From assembly GCA_033807775.1 (NCBI GenBank), contig CM066319.1, forward strand, positions 163,370,983 to 163,434,982: a stretch of 64,000 nucleotides of DNA. The letters run 5' to 3'. The notes beneath the pieces were generated by a model. That model had not been told where the DNA came from, did not search any database, and saw nothing but the letters and a program-made list of their open reading frames with translations. Both the position numbers and the translations under genes were made by a program. Positions 1-10,872 of the stretch are shown in pieces. Positions within the stretch are counted from its first letter, which is position 1; every line of letters starts with the position of its first letter. Source of the DNA: Saussurea involucrata. Its lineage: Eukaryota > Streptophyta > Magnoliopsida > Asterales > Asteraceae.

Positions 1-609
1 ACAAACATGAAGCCTTTTCACCTAATATTAAAGATTTCTAAAACTAAACTTGTCAAAATCATTTCAAGATTCTAATGCCGGATCGATTAAAAAGTTGTGT
101 AATAACGATCCGCCAAAACAATCGAATTTCACGTATTTACAAAGTAAGATTTTCCTACTCACACAGTCGGCCTTAAATTATAATAATTAAAACACTTACA
201 CCTAGACAGGGAAAGAAACTTCCGTCAACAACCTTGGATTAAACCATCAATATGCAATATTGCAGCAAATTAAAGTCAGAAAAGTTGAAGTGATTGTTAT
301 TATGGTATTCTGAATGCTTACATGTGAAAACTGAAATACAATAACTTTCCCCATTGTAGCATCAAATATCGAAAAGTCTGCATTTTTTATCAACCAAACC
401 TATAAAAACTTGACCTTACTCGAGTAGACTTTTCCATTTCTCAAAATTATGCTTACAGTCCTGTTCTCTTCATAAGGTAGAACATGCAACTCACAATATG
501 ATTTAATTGCCTTCAAAAGACATTATTTTTCAAGATTCTCAGTAATCTATCCTTGTGCAAGACTCTAGCAGGTTGACTTTATGTATATACAAGGAGCTGA
601 TTAGTCAGT
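1..609. other. AT-rich 3' flank of the 610-1213 gene
   Basis: No coding exon, repeat boundary or RNA gene could be recognised. On the minus strand this lies downstream of the stop codon at 610-612, so part of it may be 3' UTR. Confidence 0.4.
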
Positions 610-1213
610 CTATGCACAATATTTAGCAGCGATGTCATCAAGCATGGTCTAAAAATAAAAGATATAACACTATATTTGGTTAGATTACCATCTTTGTTAA
701 AAACGGCTACCTCATGGCTTTGACAGAACAATAGCAAAAAGGGAAGCAATCCTTCTAAGAAACATAACTTTGAAATTACTTTCTCTACAATCTCAACTTG
801 TTCAATCATGTAACTATTTCCAGCCCAACATCCTTGGAAATATTCCCTCTGAAAGCTTTGCCAACTGGGTTCGTCTTTCTCATTGTCAATGCAGTTCCAA
901 AATTCTAAGTCGCTTAAAGTAGTGATGTTTGGAGTTTCCGATGCTTTTGTCATTGTGATTGTTGTTTCTGTGTTTGCAACTCCAAGCAGGTTACTCAATG
1001 ATGCATCAAATTTGTCTGCATTTTCCTGATTTTGATTAAAAATCAAGAATTTTGTGACTATTACATATACTTTGAAAATAAATCAATTAAGAAGGTTTAT
1101 GGGTTGTAAGAAAAGATATGTACCTCAGAATCTTGATCTAAATACAAGGAAGTTGTTGAATCTGACTGATCTTCCAAGAGAAGATCTTGGAGACTCTTGA
1201 TTCCTTTATTTCC
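610..1213 (-). CDS. 3' exons of an unrecognised host gene (partial)
   Basis: Three exons can be read on the minus strand: 1213-1124 (30 codons), 1025-711 (105 codons) and 648-610 (ending in TAG). All junctions are GT-AG and all splices are phase 0: the first intron begins GTACAT after CTGAG and ends ATCAG, and the second begins GTAGCC and ends TTTTTAG. The peptide is acidic at first (LQDLLLEDQSDS), then has aromatic residues in a DLEFWNCIDNEKDEPSWQSF context, a leucine-rich helix (KLCFLEGLLPFLLLF), and ends LDDIAAKYCA. I do not recognise the family. No start codon or upstream exon is visible before the foldback repeat near 1343. Either the gene has a long transposon-filled intron reaching beyond the nest, or this is a gene fragment. 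The clean frame across three exons argues against random sequence. Confidence 0.5.
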
Positions 1214-1949
1214 CTGTACATTATTATTATGTTTAGCTATTTTTTCATTTACGTAATTTTATATTAGAATATTGAAGAAAAATATTATTATTATGTATAC
1301 CCACCACACCCTGTCACCCTTTACTTCCTTGATCGTAAACCTTGTCGGACATTATGAGTTCATCGGTTTTGTCACTTGCTCGTCTCCTTCTTTAGGTTTT
1401 CTACAACTCTGACCTCCGCCCTAGATCTGGGTTTTTTAATAGTCAAACAACACATTCGGCGTCACTTTTCTCCTTGCACACATACCATTTCTGGTGCCCA
1501 TTCCCCTTGTATGCACACCATTTTCGGCCTCGCCTTCCCCTTTCACACACCATAACTACCATGACCCTTATCAATCCAGCTCCAAGAGAACTCCCTCTTC
1601 TACCCCTCCGGCGATCCGCAACGGCAAAACCATCGTTGTCTACCTGTATTATGTATGTGTGTGAACCTCTTCCATACACATACTCACCGGTCATCTCCAT
1701 CTCTGTATATGTGTGTTAAAAATAGCGTGGTTGTGTGTGTATACAAGATATGGTGTGTAGAATAATCAATGGAGATCTTGTTTTGTTGTTTTAAGGTGAC
1801 AAAAAAGACAATAGTAGAACACACAATGACACAAGGAACTTGGGTTTGTTCTATTCCTCTTTGATCGTTGTATTTTTGGAGTTCTATAGGTGTCTGTGCA
1901 ACTTAAAATAAAGTCACTGATTCACTACTACACGAAAGACTTTTGCTTA

Positions 1950-3087
1950 GACCATGCACATCGGTGGCGCTGGTTGTGGCTGGCTGGTTTTAAACACCAT
2001 CGCCACCGCTCGGGTTGGAGCTGGTTCCAAGCAGCGCTGGTTTGCAAACCAGTGCGGGTTCTCTAATTTTCTTTTTTTTTTCTTTTTTTTTGTTTTCTAG
2101 ACGTTACCTCTTTATTCTTTTTTTAATTTTTTTTCTTTTTTTTTTCATTTTTCTCTCCTATAAATACCCATCTTTCCCACTTCATTTTTTCACACCACCA
2201 AATTTTCTTCGGGGTTGCCGAGTCCAACAACGACCTCAATGTGCTAAACCAGTCGCCGTTATTTAACGATGTATACAACGGGAAAGCACCACAGTGCCCG
2301 TTTCAAGTAAACGGAGTACAATACAAACACGGCTACTATCTTGCAGATGGGATATACCCCGAATGGGCTACCTTTGTGAAATCATTCAAATGCCCTCCGG
2401 ATCAAAGACGATTAAGGTTTAAAGCCGCGCAAGAAGCGGCAAGGAAGGATGTAGAGCGTTGTTTTGTGTGCTAAAACAACGCTGGCACATAATACAAAAC
2501 CCAGCAAGATCGTGGCACCCGAATAAAATACGAAGAGTAATGTACGCTTGCATCATATTACACAATATGATATTGGAAGACGAAGGTAACGCGATTTGTC
2601 GTTTCGATGAAAACGCTAATCTAGTTGATGAGGAGGACGACGAAGAGATTAGCGACCAACAATATGACGCTAACGTGTTAGAAGTCCGAAACCGAGAAAC
2701 GCATCATAACCTTCGGGCGGATTTAATCGAACACATTTCACGGCTTCCAAGACACAACAACCAAGGCAACGAGTAGTTATCATTTTTTTATTTGAAATTT
2801 ATGTAAAATTAATTTTTTTTATTTTTATTATGTAAGGTTAAAATATTAGTTTGATTTATAAATTATAATATTATATATTATTTGTTACAAATTACTTATA
2901 AAATATTAATTATTTAAATTAATAGTAGTTGTAACAAAAATAAAAATAAAAATAAATAAAAGATGGGATGGTGGTGTGGGATGGATGTGGGGGTTTGTGG
3001 GTTAGAATGGGTTGGAAGGGAAAAATGATGTGGCGCTGATGTGGCAGTGAAAAAGTGTGGGTTAGTGATGGATGGATGCTGATGGTC
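1950..3087 (+). mobile_element. PIF/Harbinger element, internally deleted
   Basis: Ends are GACCATGCACATC and GATGCTGATGGTC, imperfect inverted repeats, flanked by TTA at 1947-1949 and 3088-3090, the usual PIF/Harbinger target. It is inserted inside the CACTA element. It keeps its 5' untranslated leader (a T-rich tract near 2067-2160) and the 3' half of the transposase gene, and ends in an AT-rich tail with a G-rich stretch before the right terminus. Confidence 0.85.
2214..2776 (+). pseudogene. PIF/Harbinger (HARBI1-like) transposase, 3' part, frameshifted
   Basis: The reading begins with a SNNDLNVLNQSPLF block typical of the central DDE domain. It continues through GYYLADGIYPEWATFVKSF, which holds the second catalytic Asp, to EAARKDVER, which holds the catalytic Glu. 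About one base is lost near 2460-2470, after which the frame resumes with LKQRWHII and runs to an acidic C-terminus. The N-terminal half and the first catalytic Asp are missing because an internal deletion joins the 5' leader directly to the DDE region. The product would be a plant nuclease HARBI1-like transposase; this copy cannot make one. Confidence 0.85.
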
Positions 3088-3549
3088 TTACAAACTTTTC
3101 CCTGGGAAATCTGTCGCTAAAGGGTGATTCGTCACAAAAGTTAGTGGGTAAATTGTTGGTGGAAAACCCAGGGATTCTCTGGGTGACTCATGGGTATTTT
3201 CTCGAAAAACATCGGATTCTACCGAAACATTGGTATTTTCTGGGTGATCCGTGGGTAATTACTGACGGAAAGTTCTCTAGGTAAATTTGTGGGTAAAAGT
3301 CATTTGTTTTGTAGTGATTTGTTTCGGCTCTAATTCTGACAAATTTAGAAACACTTAAGATCTGGTGTGTATGTGTGTGAAAGGTGAAAGGGGGCACTGA
3401 AAATGGTATGTGTGCAAGGAGAAAAGGGCATCGAAAATGTTGTTTGACTATTAAAAAACCTAGATCTAGGGAGTAAGCCGGAATTGTAGCAGGACCGTGG
3501 AAGGGGATTAACAAGTGATGAACCCGACGAACCTATTGAGGCCGACTAA

Positions 3550-4500
3550 GGGTCTGTTTACTTGTGACTTATTGGGCTTAATGAAGGAAATGGCTTATTC
3601 GCACAGACAAATTTGAGTGTTTACTTATGACTTAATGGGACAACTAACGGCTTATTCGCTCAGTATATTCATAGCTCTTGTCCACATTAAGATGAAAGAA
3701 TGGAAAAAAGTGACCATATTACCCTTTAAGAAATAACACAACCCTACCTTCTCATTTATCCATCTCTCTCTATCAATTATCGCCTCCACATCCCAGTTCT
3801 CTCTCCCACTCCAAGATTTCTCCGGCGACAGGTTATATTCCGGCCATACCTTCTTCTCCGGCGGCGATTGTCTTCGGCAGCAACAGCGGCGACGGTTTTA
3901 TCTGTTGCGGCGATTTTCTTCAGCAGCAGCAGCGGCGGTGGTTTTCTCCAGCTATTTGCCTTTTCCTGTGGAGAAATCAACCAGACCTAAAAGGGTTCAT
4001 CTTTTCGATTTCTCTATGAGCAAATCTCTCTCGTTCCTCAACGTTAATTTTCCTGAGTTGCTTGAACTTTGGGTTTCTCCTATAATTTGATATGTGATTT
4101 TCCTCAGGTGCTTGATCTTCTCCTTTTATTTTGGTGGTATATCAACAAGATGAGATACCTTGATCTTCTGTTATTCCAATTGATCCCCCTTTTTCTTTGG
4201 CTTTTGATGAGAAGGTAGTGGAAATTTCAAATTTCTAATTGAAATGAGTGTTCAATGTTCTTGGAGTTGCTATTGTGTTACTGGTTGATGAAGAGTGATG
4301 AGAGATTGTTGAAAGGGTGAAAAAGAGATGGAAACCATGAATCTGATGAACTGAAGGGTAAAATAGTCATTTTGATTGTTCAGACTTATGATTCAGGAGA
4401 GAAAGTAAACAACCCCACAAATTTATCCATACAAATAAATTTATCCGGACAGACAAATTTATCCATACAGGACTTAATGAAAAATTTGGTAAACACCCCC
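3550..4500. mobile_element. Non-autonomous PIF/Harbinger-like element
   Basis: Left end GGGTCTGTTTAC and right end GTAAACACCCCC are inverted copies flanked by TAA at 3547-3549 and 4501-4503. Subterminal words such as GACTTAATG and ACAAATTTATCC recur at both ends. The middle (about 3770-4340) is a pyrimidine-rich leader-like stretch and a GGCGGC-rich stretch resembling a plant 5' UTR and first exon, possibly captured host sequence. No transposase was seen. Confidence 0.75.
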
Positions 4501-4503
4501 TAA

Positions 4504-4873
4504 GTCTATGGTTGGAGAAGAAAATGTGCTATATAATAATATTTTTGTTTAATTTTCCAATATAAAATTGAATAAACTAAAAAATAGCAAAATATCTTGA
4601 AGTTAACGGAACTTGTTAGCACCGTTAACCATATGGACCAAAAGCAAAATAAAATGGCAACCATTATGATTAAAATATAATTAGTTTAAAGTAAGGACTA
4701 AAATCGATAGTAAGTGATAATCACACAGACCAACAGTGTAATCTACTTTTTTAATTAATAATTTTAATCGATAATAAATAGTGATTAGAAGAACTAACTT
4801 TAACGAAGCACGTAATTTGATAGATTATATACTTACTAAATTTGCATTTTTTGATTGATAATATCACTTATAG
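4504..4873. other. AT-rich unassigned sequence
   Basis: No gene, terminal repeat or TSD was recognised. The composition is AT-rich intergenic DNA. Confidence 0.5.
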
Positions 4874-5382
4874 TAGGGGTGTAGAAAGTCAATCGATCAC
4901 AATTAAACCGACCGATCACAATCCAATATCCAATTGTAATTAGATCGGATCAGATCAAAAATTTCAACATCTAATTTGGATCGGTCGGTTCTCGGATGAC
5001 AATCCAGAATTCAATAAAATCGTATCGATCCAATCCAATGGTTATCCAATCAAACTTTCAGTTATCATCCCACCATCATCCATCTAATAACAATGTATAA
5101 TTATTAACCTCTTGCGATATTTTTTTTCTAATTGATATTTATATGTGATGTATTTTTAATAAATTAAGTAAATATATGAATAATTGGTTGAAATAGTACA
5201 TTAGTTGGTTGAAAAATGTCTCAAAATATTAGATGAAACCAATAATAATAGCCAATGGATGAAACCAATCTGATTTAATCATCCATTGGATTAGATTCGA
5301 TCAGATACAAGTGTTGATTGGATTGGATCGGATGTCAAAATCCAAAATTCAATGGATGTCAGGATCAGATCGGATCCACCTA
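4874..5382. repeat. GATC/GGATCGGATC-word repeat, hAT-like MITE candidate
   Basis: The stretch is packed with variants of GATCGGATC, TCCAATCC and GGATTGGAT on both strands. It begins TAGGGGTG and the right edge reads CCACCTA, a weak inverted match. That architecture is like the hAT MITEs seen later in the window, but no 8-bp TSD was found here, so boundaries and superfamily are tentative. Confidence 0.35.
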
Positions 5383-5408
5383 AATTCATTAGATTCCAAT
5401 CAATGAAC

Positions 5409-6068
5409 TGTTGGTGATTTTAGTGAAATCGTCGGTTCATTTTGTGTAATTGGATTCACACAGATAATAATGGGGTTGTTAGCTAAGCTATAACATGAGT
5501 TACGAGGTGTGGAGTGCACACTCGTGTAAGCTATCTAGAACCCGTGATTGTTGGACGGTTAAGATTGACAAGTTATAAAGTGTTCGTATGAACTGGGCGT
5601 CGGGGCCAGTGCTAGCGCCAGTTGGTCGGCGCCAAGACTGGCGGCAGGCTCTAGAATGTTGCCCGCGCTGATGATGGCGCCAGTTGCCTGGCGCGGAGAC
5701 TGGCGCCAGCCTCTGGAATGTTACTGGCACTGATACTGGCGCCAGTCCAGCGTCTGGAAGTTTTCTTCTTGTTTGTAACTACCGACTTTAATGCACAATC
5801 AATCTCATTCAATGAGATATTATTATCAATATCAATATGGTGTAGGTTACGATTCTTGAGGTGTTTAAATAGGTGTCGATTTCTGCCTAAATCGATAACT
5901 CAAAACTGAGAACCGAGATTATCCTCGAGTGAATTTCGTGATACCCGGACAGATAGGGTTGAAATATCACTTACGGAAAGCGAGCTCTTACGCGATCTGT
6001 GTTCTTTATCCAAGTTATTATAATCACTCTGTTTCTCTCTCTCGATATTGTTCCGAAATCCCCCAACA
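5409..6068 (+). mobile_element. Solo LTR, Ty1/Copia type
   Basis: It begins TGTTGGTGATTTTAG, ends CCCCCAACA and is flanked by a perfect 5-bp TSD TGAAC at 5404-5408 and 6069-6073. At 660 bp with TG...CA ends and no internal domain, it is a solo LTR left by LTR-LTR recombination. It carries a GC-rich minisatellite (5585-5755). Confidence 0.85.
5585..5755. repeat. GGCGCCAG minisatellite inside the solo LTR
   Basis: About two and a half copies of a roughly 62-bp unit, each with CTGGCGCCAG-type palindromes and an AGGCTCTAGAATGTT / AGCCTCTGGAATGTT block. It is far more GC-rich than its surroundings and self-complementary within each unit. Confidence 0.7.
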
Positions 6069-6073
6069 TGAAC

Positions 6074-7174
6074 AATGGTAACCTATAGTATACGGTAATT
6101 AGAACAATAACGTAATAAAACATTGCTATAGAATGAAAAATTAATCAAAGAACATCGTTCTTCATTACGCCTCACAATTCACAACTATAATTGTAATAAT
6201 AATAATGTATTATACTTTTATAACATGACTGGTTTTTTATAATTACAAAATTTTAATTACGATTATTTATTAAAAATCCAAATTTTAGAAGACGGTTAAT
6301 TTTGCAGTGTTATTAAATGTATCATAATTAGTCATGTAATGAAATCTATAAAAATAATTCTTTAATAAAGGTAAGCAAAAATCTAATAAGATCAAAAAGG
6401 TCAATCATATTCTCAAGTACAAAAATAATCATATAAATTTATCAAAACATGCAAACATGATTATATAATCATCATAATTTATTAAACGCATGTGCCTGCA
6501 AAATTTAGATGAGATTTAAACAATCAAATAGTCATTTCATACCCATTGCGTCTTCAAATAACCATTTTACTAACCCTATTCCACAAATATTTAAAACGTA
6601 CGCAGACAAAGTTATGCAGAGAAAACTCTCTATGAAACTTTATTTTTTCTACCAAAAAAAAATTGATTTTTAAAAAAATTTATACAGAGAAAACTCTATG
6701 CGTAAGTTTTTTCATCCCACGTGTTTGCGTAAAGTCCACATGTGCACCACGTTGGAAAAAAAAATTACGCGGATAGTTCAAAAACTTACGCAGAGAGAAG
6801 TCTCTGCGTAAGTTTTAATTATTTTTTTTATTTTTTTCTGATTTTTAGTAAAAAGGGAACCAGAATCTAATTTTGCAGTGATTTTACATTAAGAAAAGTT
6901 GAAGAAATAAATAAAATTTTGCAGTCAATTTGATTTTTAGAAATAAATAAATTTTTTTAAAAAAAATTCAATAAATCTTTGTACAATTTAAAAACAATAA
7001 ACATATAATACACCTAACAAGTTATGGAAGTTTTTTATAAAAATCATAATAAAAATCATATATATTTTATAAATCAATATTTTTAACATATTTTGAAAAC
7101 ACATGTGTTTTGTTTTATTTTTAAAATTTTTTTTTATATAAGTACTTTTCTAAAAATTTTATATAAAAGTTTGC
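6074..7174. other. AT-rich stretch with CACTA-like remnants and a hairpin
   Basis: No gene was seen. The word TTTTGCAGTG (a CACTA-type end, CACTGCAAAA inverted) occurs near 6303 and 6875, with a partial copy near 6915. ACGCAGAGA / TCTCTGCGT words cluster at 6600-6815, as in subterminal repeats. A complete element could not be delimited. Confidence 0.4.
6785..6812. repeat. Perfect 12-bp inverted repeat (hairpin)
   Basis: CTTACGCAGAGA, a 4-base loop GAAG, then TCTCTGCGTAAG. Further copies of the arm words lie within 200 bp upstream. Confidence 0.8.
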
Positions 7175-8431
7175 CCCGCTTGCCTTTCAAGGAGCTTTAT
7201 AGAAGCCGTGTTCTGATCAGTAGTTGCCTTTACCGTACTTATCGTACCCGCTAATCCCTCGACAGTACTATCCACCTTGGACATGAACTTCATCATCATG
7301 TCCTCTAGCCCCGATTTCTTCTCCCCGGATTGTCCTTCGTCGAACTTCCTTTGATTGTAACCTGGAGGACTATAAACATTGTTAGATTGAGAAGAGTTTG
7401 AAAAGTTAGACTGATTACCGTATTGCTGCTGTTGTTGTTGGCTTATTGTTTCCTTTGGTTAGCCTTGTTGTTGACTCCACGAGAAATTTGGGTGTCTCTT
7501 CCATCCTTCATTATATGTATTAGAGAAAGGGTCATTTCGTGGCCGGTTGTTCCGATTATGTAGGAATTAGACTTGTTCAGGTTCGTTCACAGGCGGGAAC
7601 ATCTCCGGCATACCCTCTTCCACCATAAGTGTTGGTTGGATAGAAGATCCTTTCAACTGGTTAGTGAGTGCGGCCAACTGAGCCTTGATGGCTTTCAACT
7701 CCTCATTCTCTTGTACGCTAGCAACACGTCTAACCGCTGTTCTCGGAGTGGCATAACTGTGTTCGGCCAGGTTCTCGATCAACTCACATGCTTCCTCATA
7801 TGTTTTATCTATGAGAGCTCCACCCGCTGCAGCCGTAATATCATTTTTTAACTACGAGTGAAGTCCACCAAAAAATGTCTGGATGACGACCCAGCCGTGT
7901 AACCCATGATGAGGACATTTTTCAACATGTCCTTGTACCTTTCCCATGCTTCGTATAGCGTTTATTGGTCCCACTGAGCAAAATGGGTAATATCAGCCAT
8001 AAGCTGAGCGGTCCTACCCGGTGGAAAGAACTTATGGAAAACGCAGCTTTCAAGTCTACCTAGGTTCTGATCTGATCTGTCGGTAGACTTTCTATCCAGG
8101 TTTCTGCTATGCCCTTGAGTGAAAAGTTGAACAAACGCAACTTGATTGCATCCTCAGAGACCCCGTTGATCTTTAAAGTGTTGCATATCCTTTCAAACGC
8201 ACGGAGGTGTCCGTGAGGATCTTCTGTCGGTGCTCCTCCAAACTGGTAATGTTGTACCATAACAATCGTGCTCGATTTTATTTCAAAGTAATTCGCTCCA
8301 GTGGTTGGAGGTTGTATGCCTATACGTGCGGCTGCCACATTCGGATTGGCAAATGACTGAATGGGAACCCTCGCCGGAGGAGGAGGTGGTGGGTTGTTGA
8401 CAGGGTTTACTCTTGGATTTTCGTCGCCCAT
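7175..8431 (-). pseudogene. Athila-type Ty3/Gypsy gag, decayed
   Basis: Read on the minus strand from the ATG at 8431, the N-terminus is proline-rich (NPPPPPPARVP) and followed by the Athila capsid block: MVQHYQFGGAPTEDPHGHL, FERICNTLKINGVSEDAIKLRLF and SLKGIAETWIESLP. After a frame disturbance near 8060 the match continues with a WERYKDML-like segment and a YEEACELIENLAEHSY segment (7782 downward). It fades near 7180 into AT-rich sequence. The protein would be the structural Gag of an Athila element. Protease and pol are missing. Stops and frameshifts make it non-functional. Confidence 0.8.
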
Positions 8432-8675
8432 TCTCAGTTGCTTTCTGACTTTAGATGCTCTCCGTAACTGACGGGTTGTGCGTTCAATCTCAGGATCGAT
8501 AAGTTATATGCTTTTCCCTCTGGTTCCTCTTGGCATAAACCAATTGGTACCTGAAAATCAAAGTATAAAAATTAGCAATCCAAAAACTGAATAATAACTA
8601 AAATAAAAACAAAATAAAAGAAAAATGTTCAATATAATAGCGCTTATAGCTGGTAGTGCTATCAGTGCAAACTAA

Positions 8676-8694
8676 TTCCCCGGCAACGGCGCCA
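8676..8694 (-). other. Athila primer-binding site (tRNA-Asp type)
   Basis: On the minus strand this reads TGGCGCCGTTGCCGGGGAA, the classical Athila PBS, placed just inside the LTR end at 8701. It fixes the orientation of the element as minus. The leader between PBS and gag (8432-8675) has no other feature. Confidence 0.85.
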
Positions 8695-8700
8695 AAAACT

Positions 8701-9835
8701 TGATAGGTGAGTTTACACCCCCTACTCTAGCCGCAAGTGTACGGGTCGAATCAAGTAATAGTATTGAAAGTACGAGTATCGAACCAAGGGAACTAGGAAC
8801 TGAGTATGACAATTACTATTTTCGCTATTAACTAAACGGTCAAATTTTGGTTGTGGTTTAGAATTATTTAAAACTAACTGAAACTAAATTCGATTAACGA
8901 AAAGTTCGAAAAGGACTTTGATAGCGAAAAGGTTGAGGGTCGGACTTCCTATGGCTATCCCGTCGACAACTATAAACCCGAACATTTATCACCGGTGTTT
9001 CCTATGAAACATAGTTCTTGAAAACTCACCGTTGTTCTTTCTCAAGCAACAACGGATTTTACTTTTAAAACCACAAGTATTATCTCTCGATCTCCACCGA
9101 TGGATTTAAAACATATTAGGTTAGAACTTTTAGGACGAACAGGTGATTCGGCTATCTCTACCCGAATCTCCTTTTCGGCACATGATTATTTGATCTAGTT
9201 GTTAACTAATTCTCTCGAACTTAATCAAAAACCAAGAAATCAATTGAAGGTGATCAATCTACAATTGTATGAGAAAACTCGAATCACATGCTTCATAGAA
9301 TTAAACCAGTAAAACTGTTCGGTTACAAGTCATCCCTAGTTAAACCATAGTCATTACAACCCCCAACATCTAAAGATTAGTTCATGTTTGAGGTGGATAA
9401 GAACACAAGTAAGTAGTAGAAATCAAGTTTATAAAACATCGTTTCGTAATGCAAACGTAGTACTGATCAATTCCCTTCTCTCAACTCTAATCCGTGAATG
9501 ATATTTCAATCGGCTCTCTATCGTGACGCGAAAATGATGAATTATGCTCTCAAAATTGCCCATGCCCTGCTTTCGGTCGCAGAAAATCTGATGTGTCCTA
9601 GATCTGGAAATCGCCAAGTAATAAACACCAAACAGGGGGTTGCGTGGCTTTCCCTGCGACATGAAGTCGCGTGGGAAACTGTGCGTGTCAATTTTTGGTC
9701 CGGGTGTAGGGTTTGGACTGGACTTGGGCCTGTGATACCACTTGGCCTCGATTTGCTTAATTTTAGCTCTTTTCCGCTCAGTTTCTCGACTGTATCTCTC
9801 TTCCAGAATACCTACATATTTCACTGAAAACCATG
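8701..9835 (-). mobile_element. 5' LTR of the Athila element (outer edge uncertain)
   Basis: In element sense the LTR ends GTAAACTCACCTATCA directly before the PBS, preceded by the Athila-like ACCCGTACACTTGCGG motif. The outer end was not located: sequence changes character near 9835-9880 where a LINE remnant starts. No matching 3' LTR is in the window to the left, so the element is truncated. Confidence 0.6.
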
Positions 9836-9885
9836 AAAATACCGCCTCTTTGCTTCAAAACAAGCCACTCTCAGTGGTTTGTGGA

Positions 9886-10276
9886 CCGGAAATAACGCCA
9901 AAAATAGGCGTTATCATTCGTGAGTGTGAAGTTTTGGCGCTCTTTGAAGCAATGTCCTGGGCGATTGATTTGGGACTTACTCATGTCATTTTCGAGTCAG
10001 ATGCTAAAGTTTTAATGGATGCGGCCAATTCGTCGAAAGAGGACACTTCGGAATTCAGGGATATTATGTGTCGTATCCGGTCTATGCTTTTTAATTAGGT
10101 GTCCTTTTCGGTTAAGTCTTTTAGTAGACTAGTAAATGGGCCTGCCTACGCTCTTGCTAAGCTATTTCATCTCAACCCTTGTCGTGTTTCTTATCCTAGT
10201 TTACCTCATCATATTTCTCATTGTATCAACGTTTTTTGCCCTCTAGGTGCTTATCTATTATATTTGGCTTTTTAAA
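9886..10276 (+). pseudogene. LINE RNase H-like (RVT_3) remnant
   Basis: The + strand reads KIGVIIRECEVLALFEAMSWAIDLGLTHVIFESDAK, the RNase H fold with an EALALFEAMSWA-type helix and the ESD motif seen in plant LINE C-terminal RNase H domains. The segment between IIRE and CEVLAL is shortened. A TAG at 10096-10098 interrupts it, after which the frame continues (VNGPAYALAKL...) to a stop near 10275 followed by an A-run. It looks like a 5'-truncated LINE 3' end. A host RVT_3 gene fragment is the alternative. Confidence 0.6.
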
Positions 10277-10739
10277 AAAAATGACACCTTAAACATGTCT
10301 TAATGAAAAACAACCAACAACTCATTTAGCTTATCCTAAAATCTAGTCCATTTTAAAAGATAAATGTTTAATATCCTATTCTATTTTTAATTATAAAATT
10401 AATTATAAAGATAAGAAGTTTTCTTTTTATAATTAAAAGTAAAACTATCATTTAGTTAAGTAAAAAAATGTAATAATTGTACATTTATAAATTCGTGTAT
10501 TTTTTTTATTATGAAGCATATATTTAGGGACGAAAAAAGTAATAAAATTAATGATAATGTTAATTATTGGTGGCAATGGTGACAATAACGGTGGTAATAG
10601 AGGTGGTGATGACGACAATGACGATGGTAATAGAGGTGGTGATTACGCTACCGGTGGTGGCGATATGGCATCAAACGCATAAATAAAACCTGTCAACAGA
10701 TTAACCATTCCAATAATTCATAGTCCACTGAATAAACAC
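10277..10739. other. AT-rich spacer with a GGTGGTGAT-like simple repeat
   Basis: Mostly AT-rich DNA. At about 10568-10668 there is a short degenerate repeat of GGTGGTRAT / GACGACAATG units (GGTGGTAATAGAGGTGGTGAT appears twice in variant form). No gene was seen. Confidence 0.5.
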
Positions 10740-10872
10740 TTACTACAACAAAATTGAGTTTATAGAACGACTAAAATAAATAAGTGTCTTAATAGAGTGT
10801 TTTATAAGACCTAAGTTTTTAGGAAAAACAAAAAAACGTTTTATCTAAAAGTGTTAAACGCTTTTAGGCGTC
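10740..10872. mobile_element. CACTA MITE fragment
   Basis: ACTACAACAAAATTGAG, then TTTATAGAACGACTAAAATA and AATAGAGTGTTTTA, match in order and spacing the inverted right end of the MITE at 21900-22149. The Gypsy element at 10873 interrupts it. Confidence 0.6.

Larger units (their letters stand above)
1923..3316. mobile_element. Non-autonomous CACTA element, interrupted
   Basis: It starts CACTACTACACGAAAGAC and ends GTAGTG (inverted: CACTACAAAACAAATGAC). A 3-bp TSD ATT occurs at 1920-1922 and 3317-3319. CACTA ends and a 3-bp TSD are diagnostic for the superfamily. Without the nested insertion it is only about 250 bp, so it is a MITE-sized derivative with no transposase. Confidence 0.8.
1343..3545. 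mobile_element. Foldback / MULE-like element with long inverted arms
   Basis: Arms of about 180-210 bp at roughly 1343-1555 and 3345-3545 are inverted copies of each other with scattered differences. Both carry a CTAGATCT word, a TTTTTTAATAGTCAAACAAC block and a TCTCCTTGCACACATACCAT block in matching order. Between them lie about 360 bp of unassigned sequence and a nested CACTA element. Long inverted arms without a recognisable gene fit a foldback or non-autonomous Mutator-like element. No clear 9-bp TSD was found, so the superfamily is inferred. It is older than the elements inserted in it. Confidence 0.55.

Noticed and set aside
2015..2266. Phe-rich ORF in the Harbinger element
   Set aside because: Translation of a poly-T leader tract.
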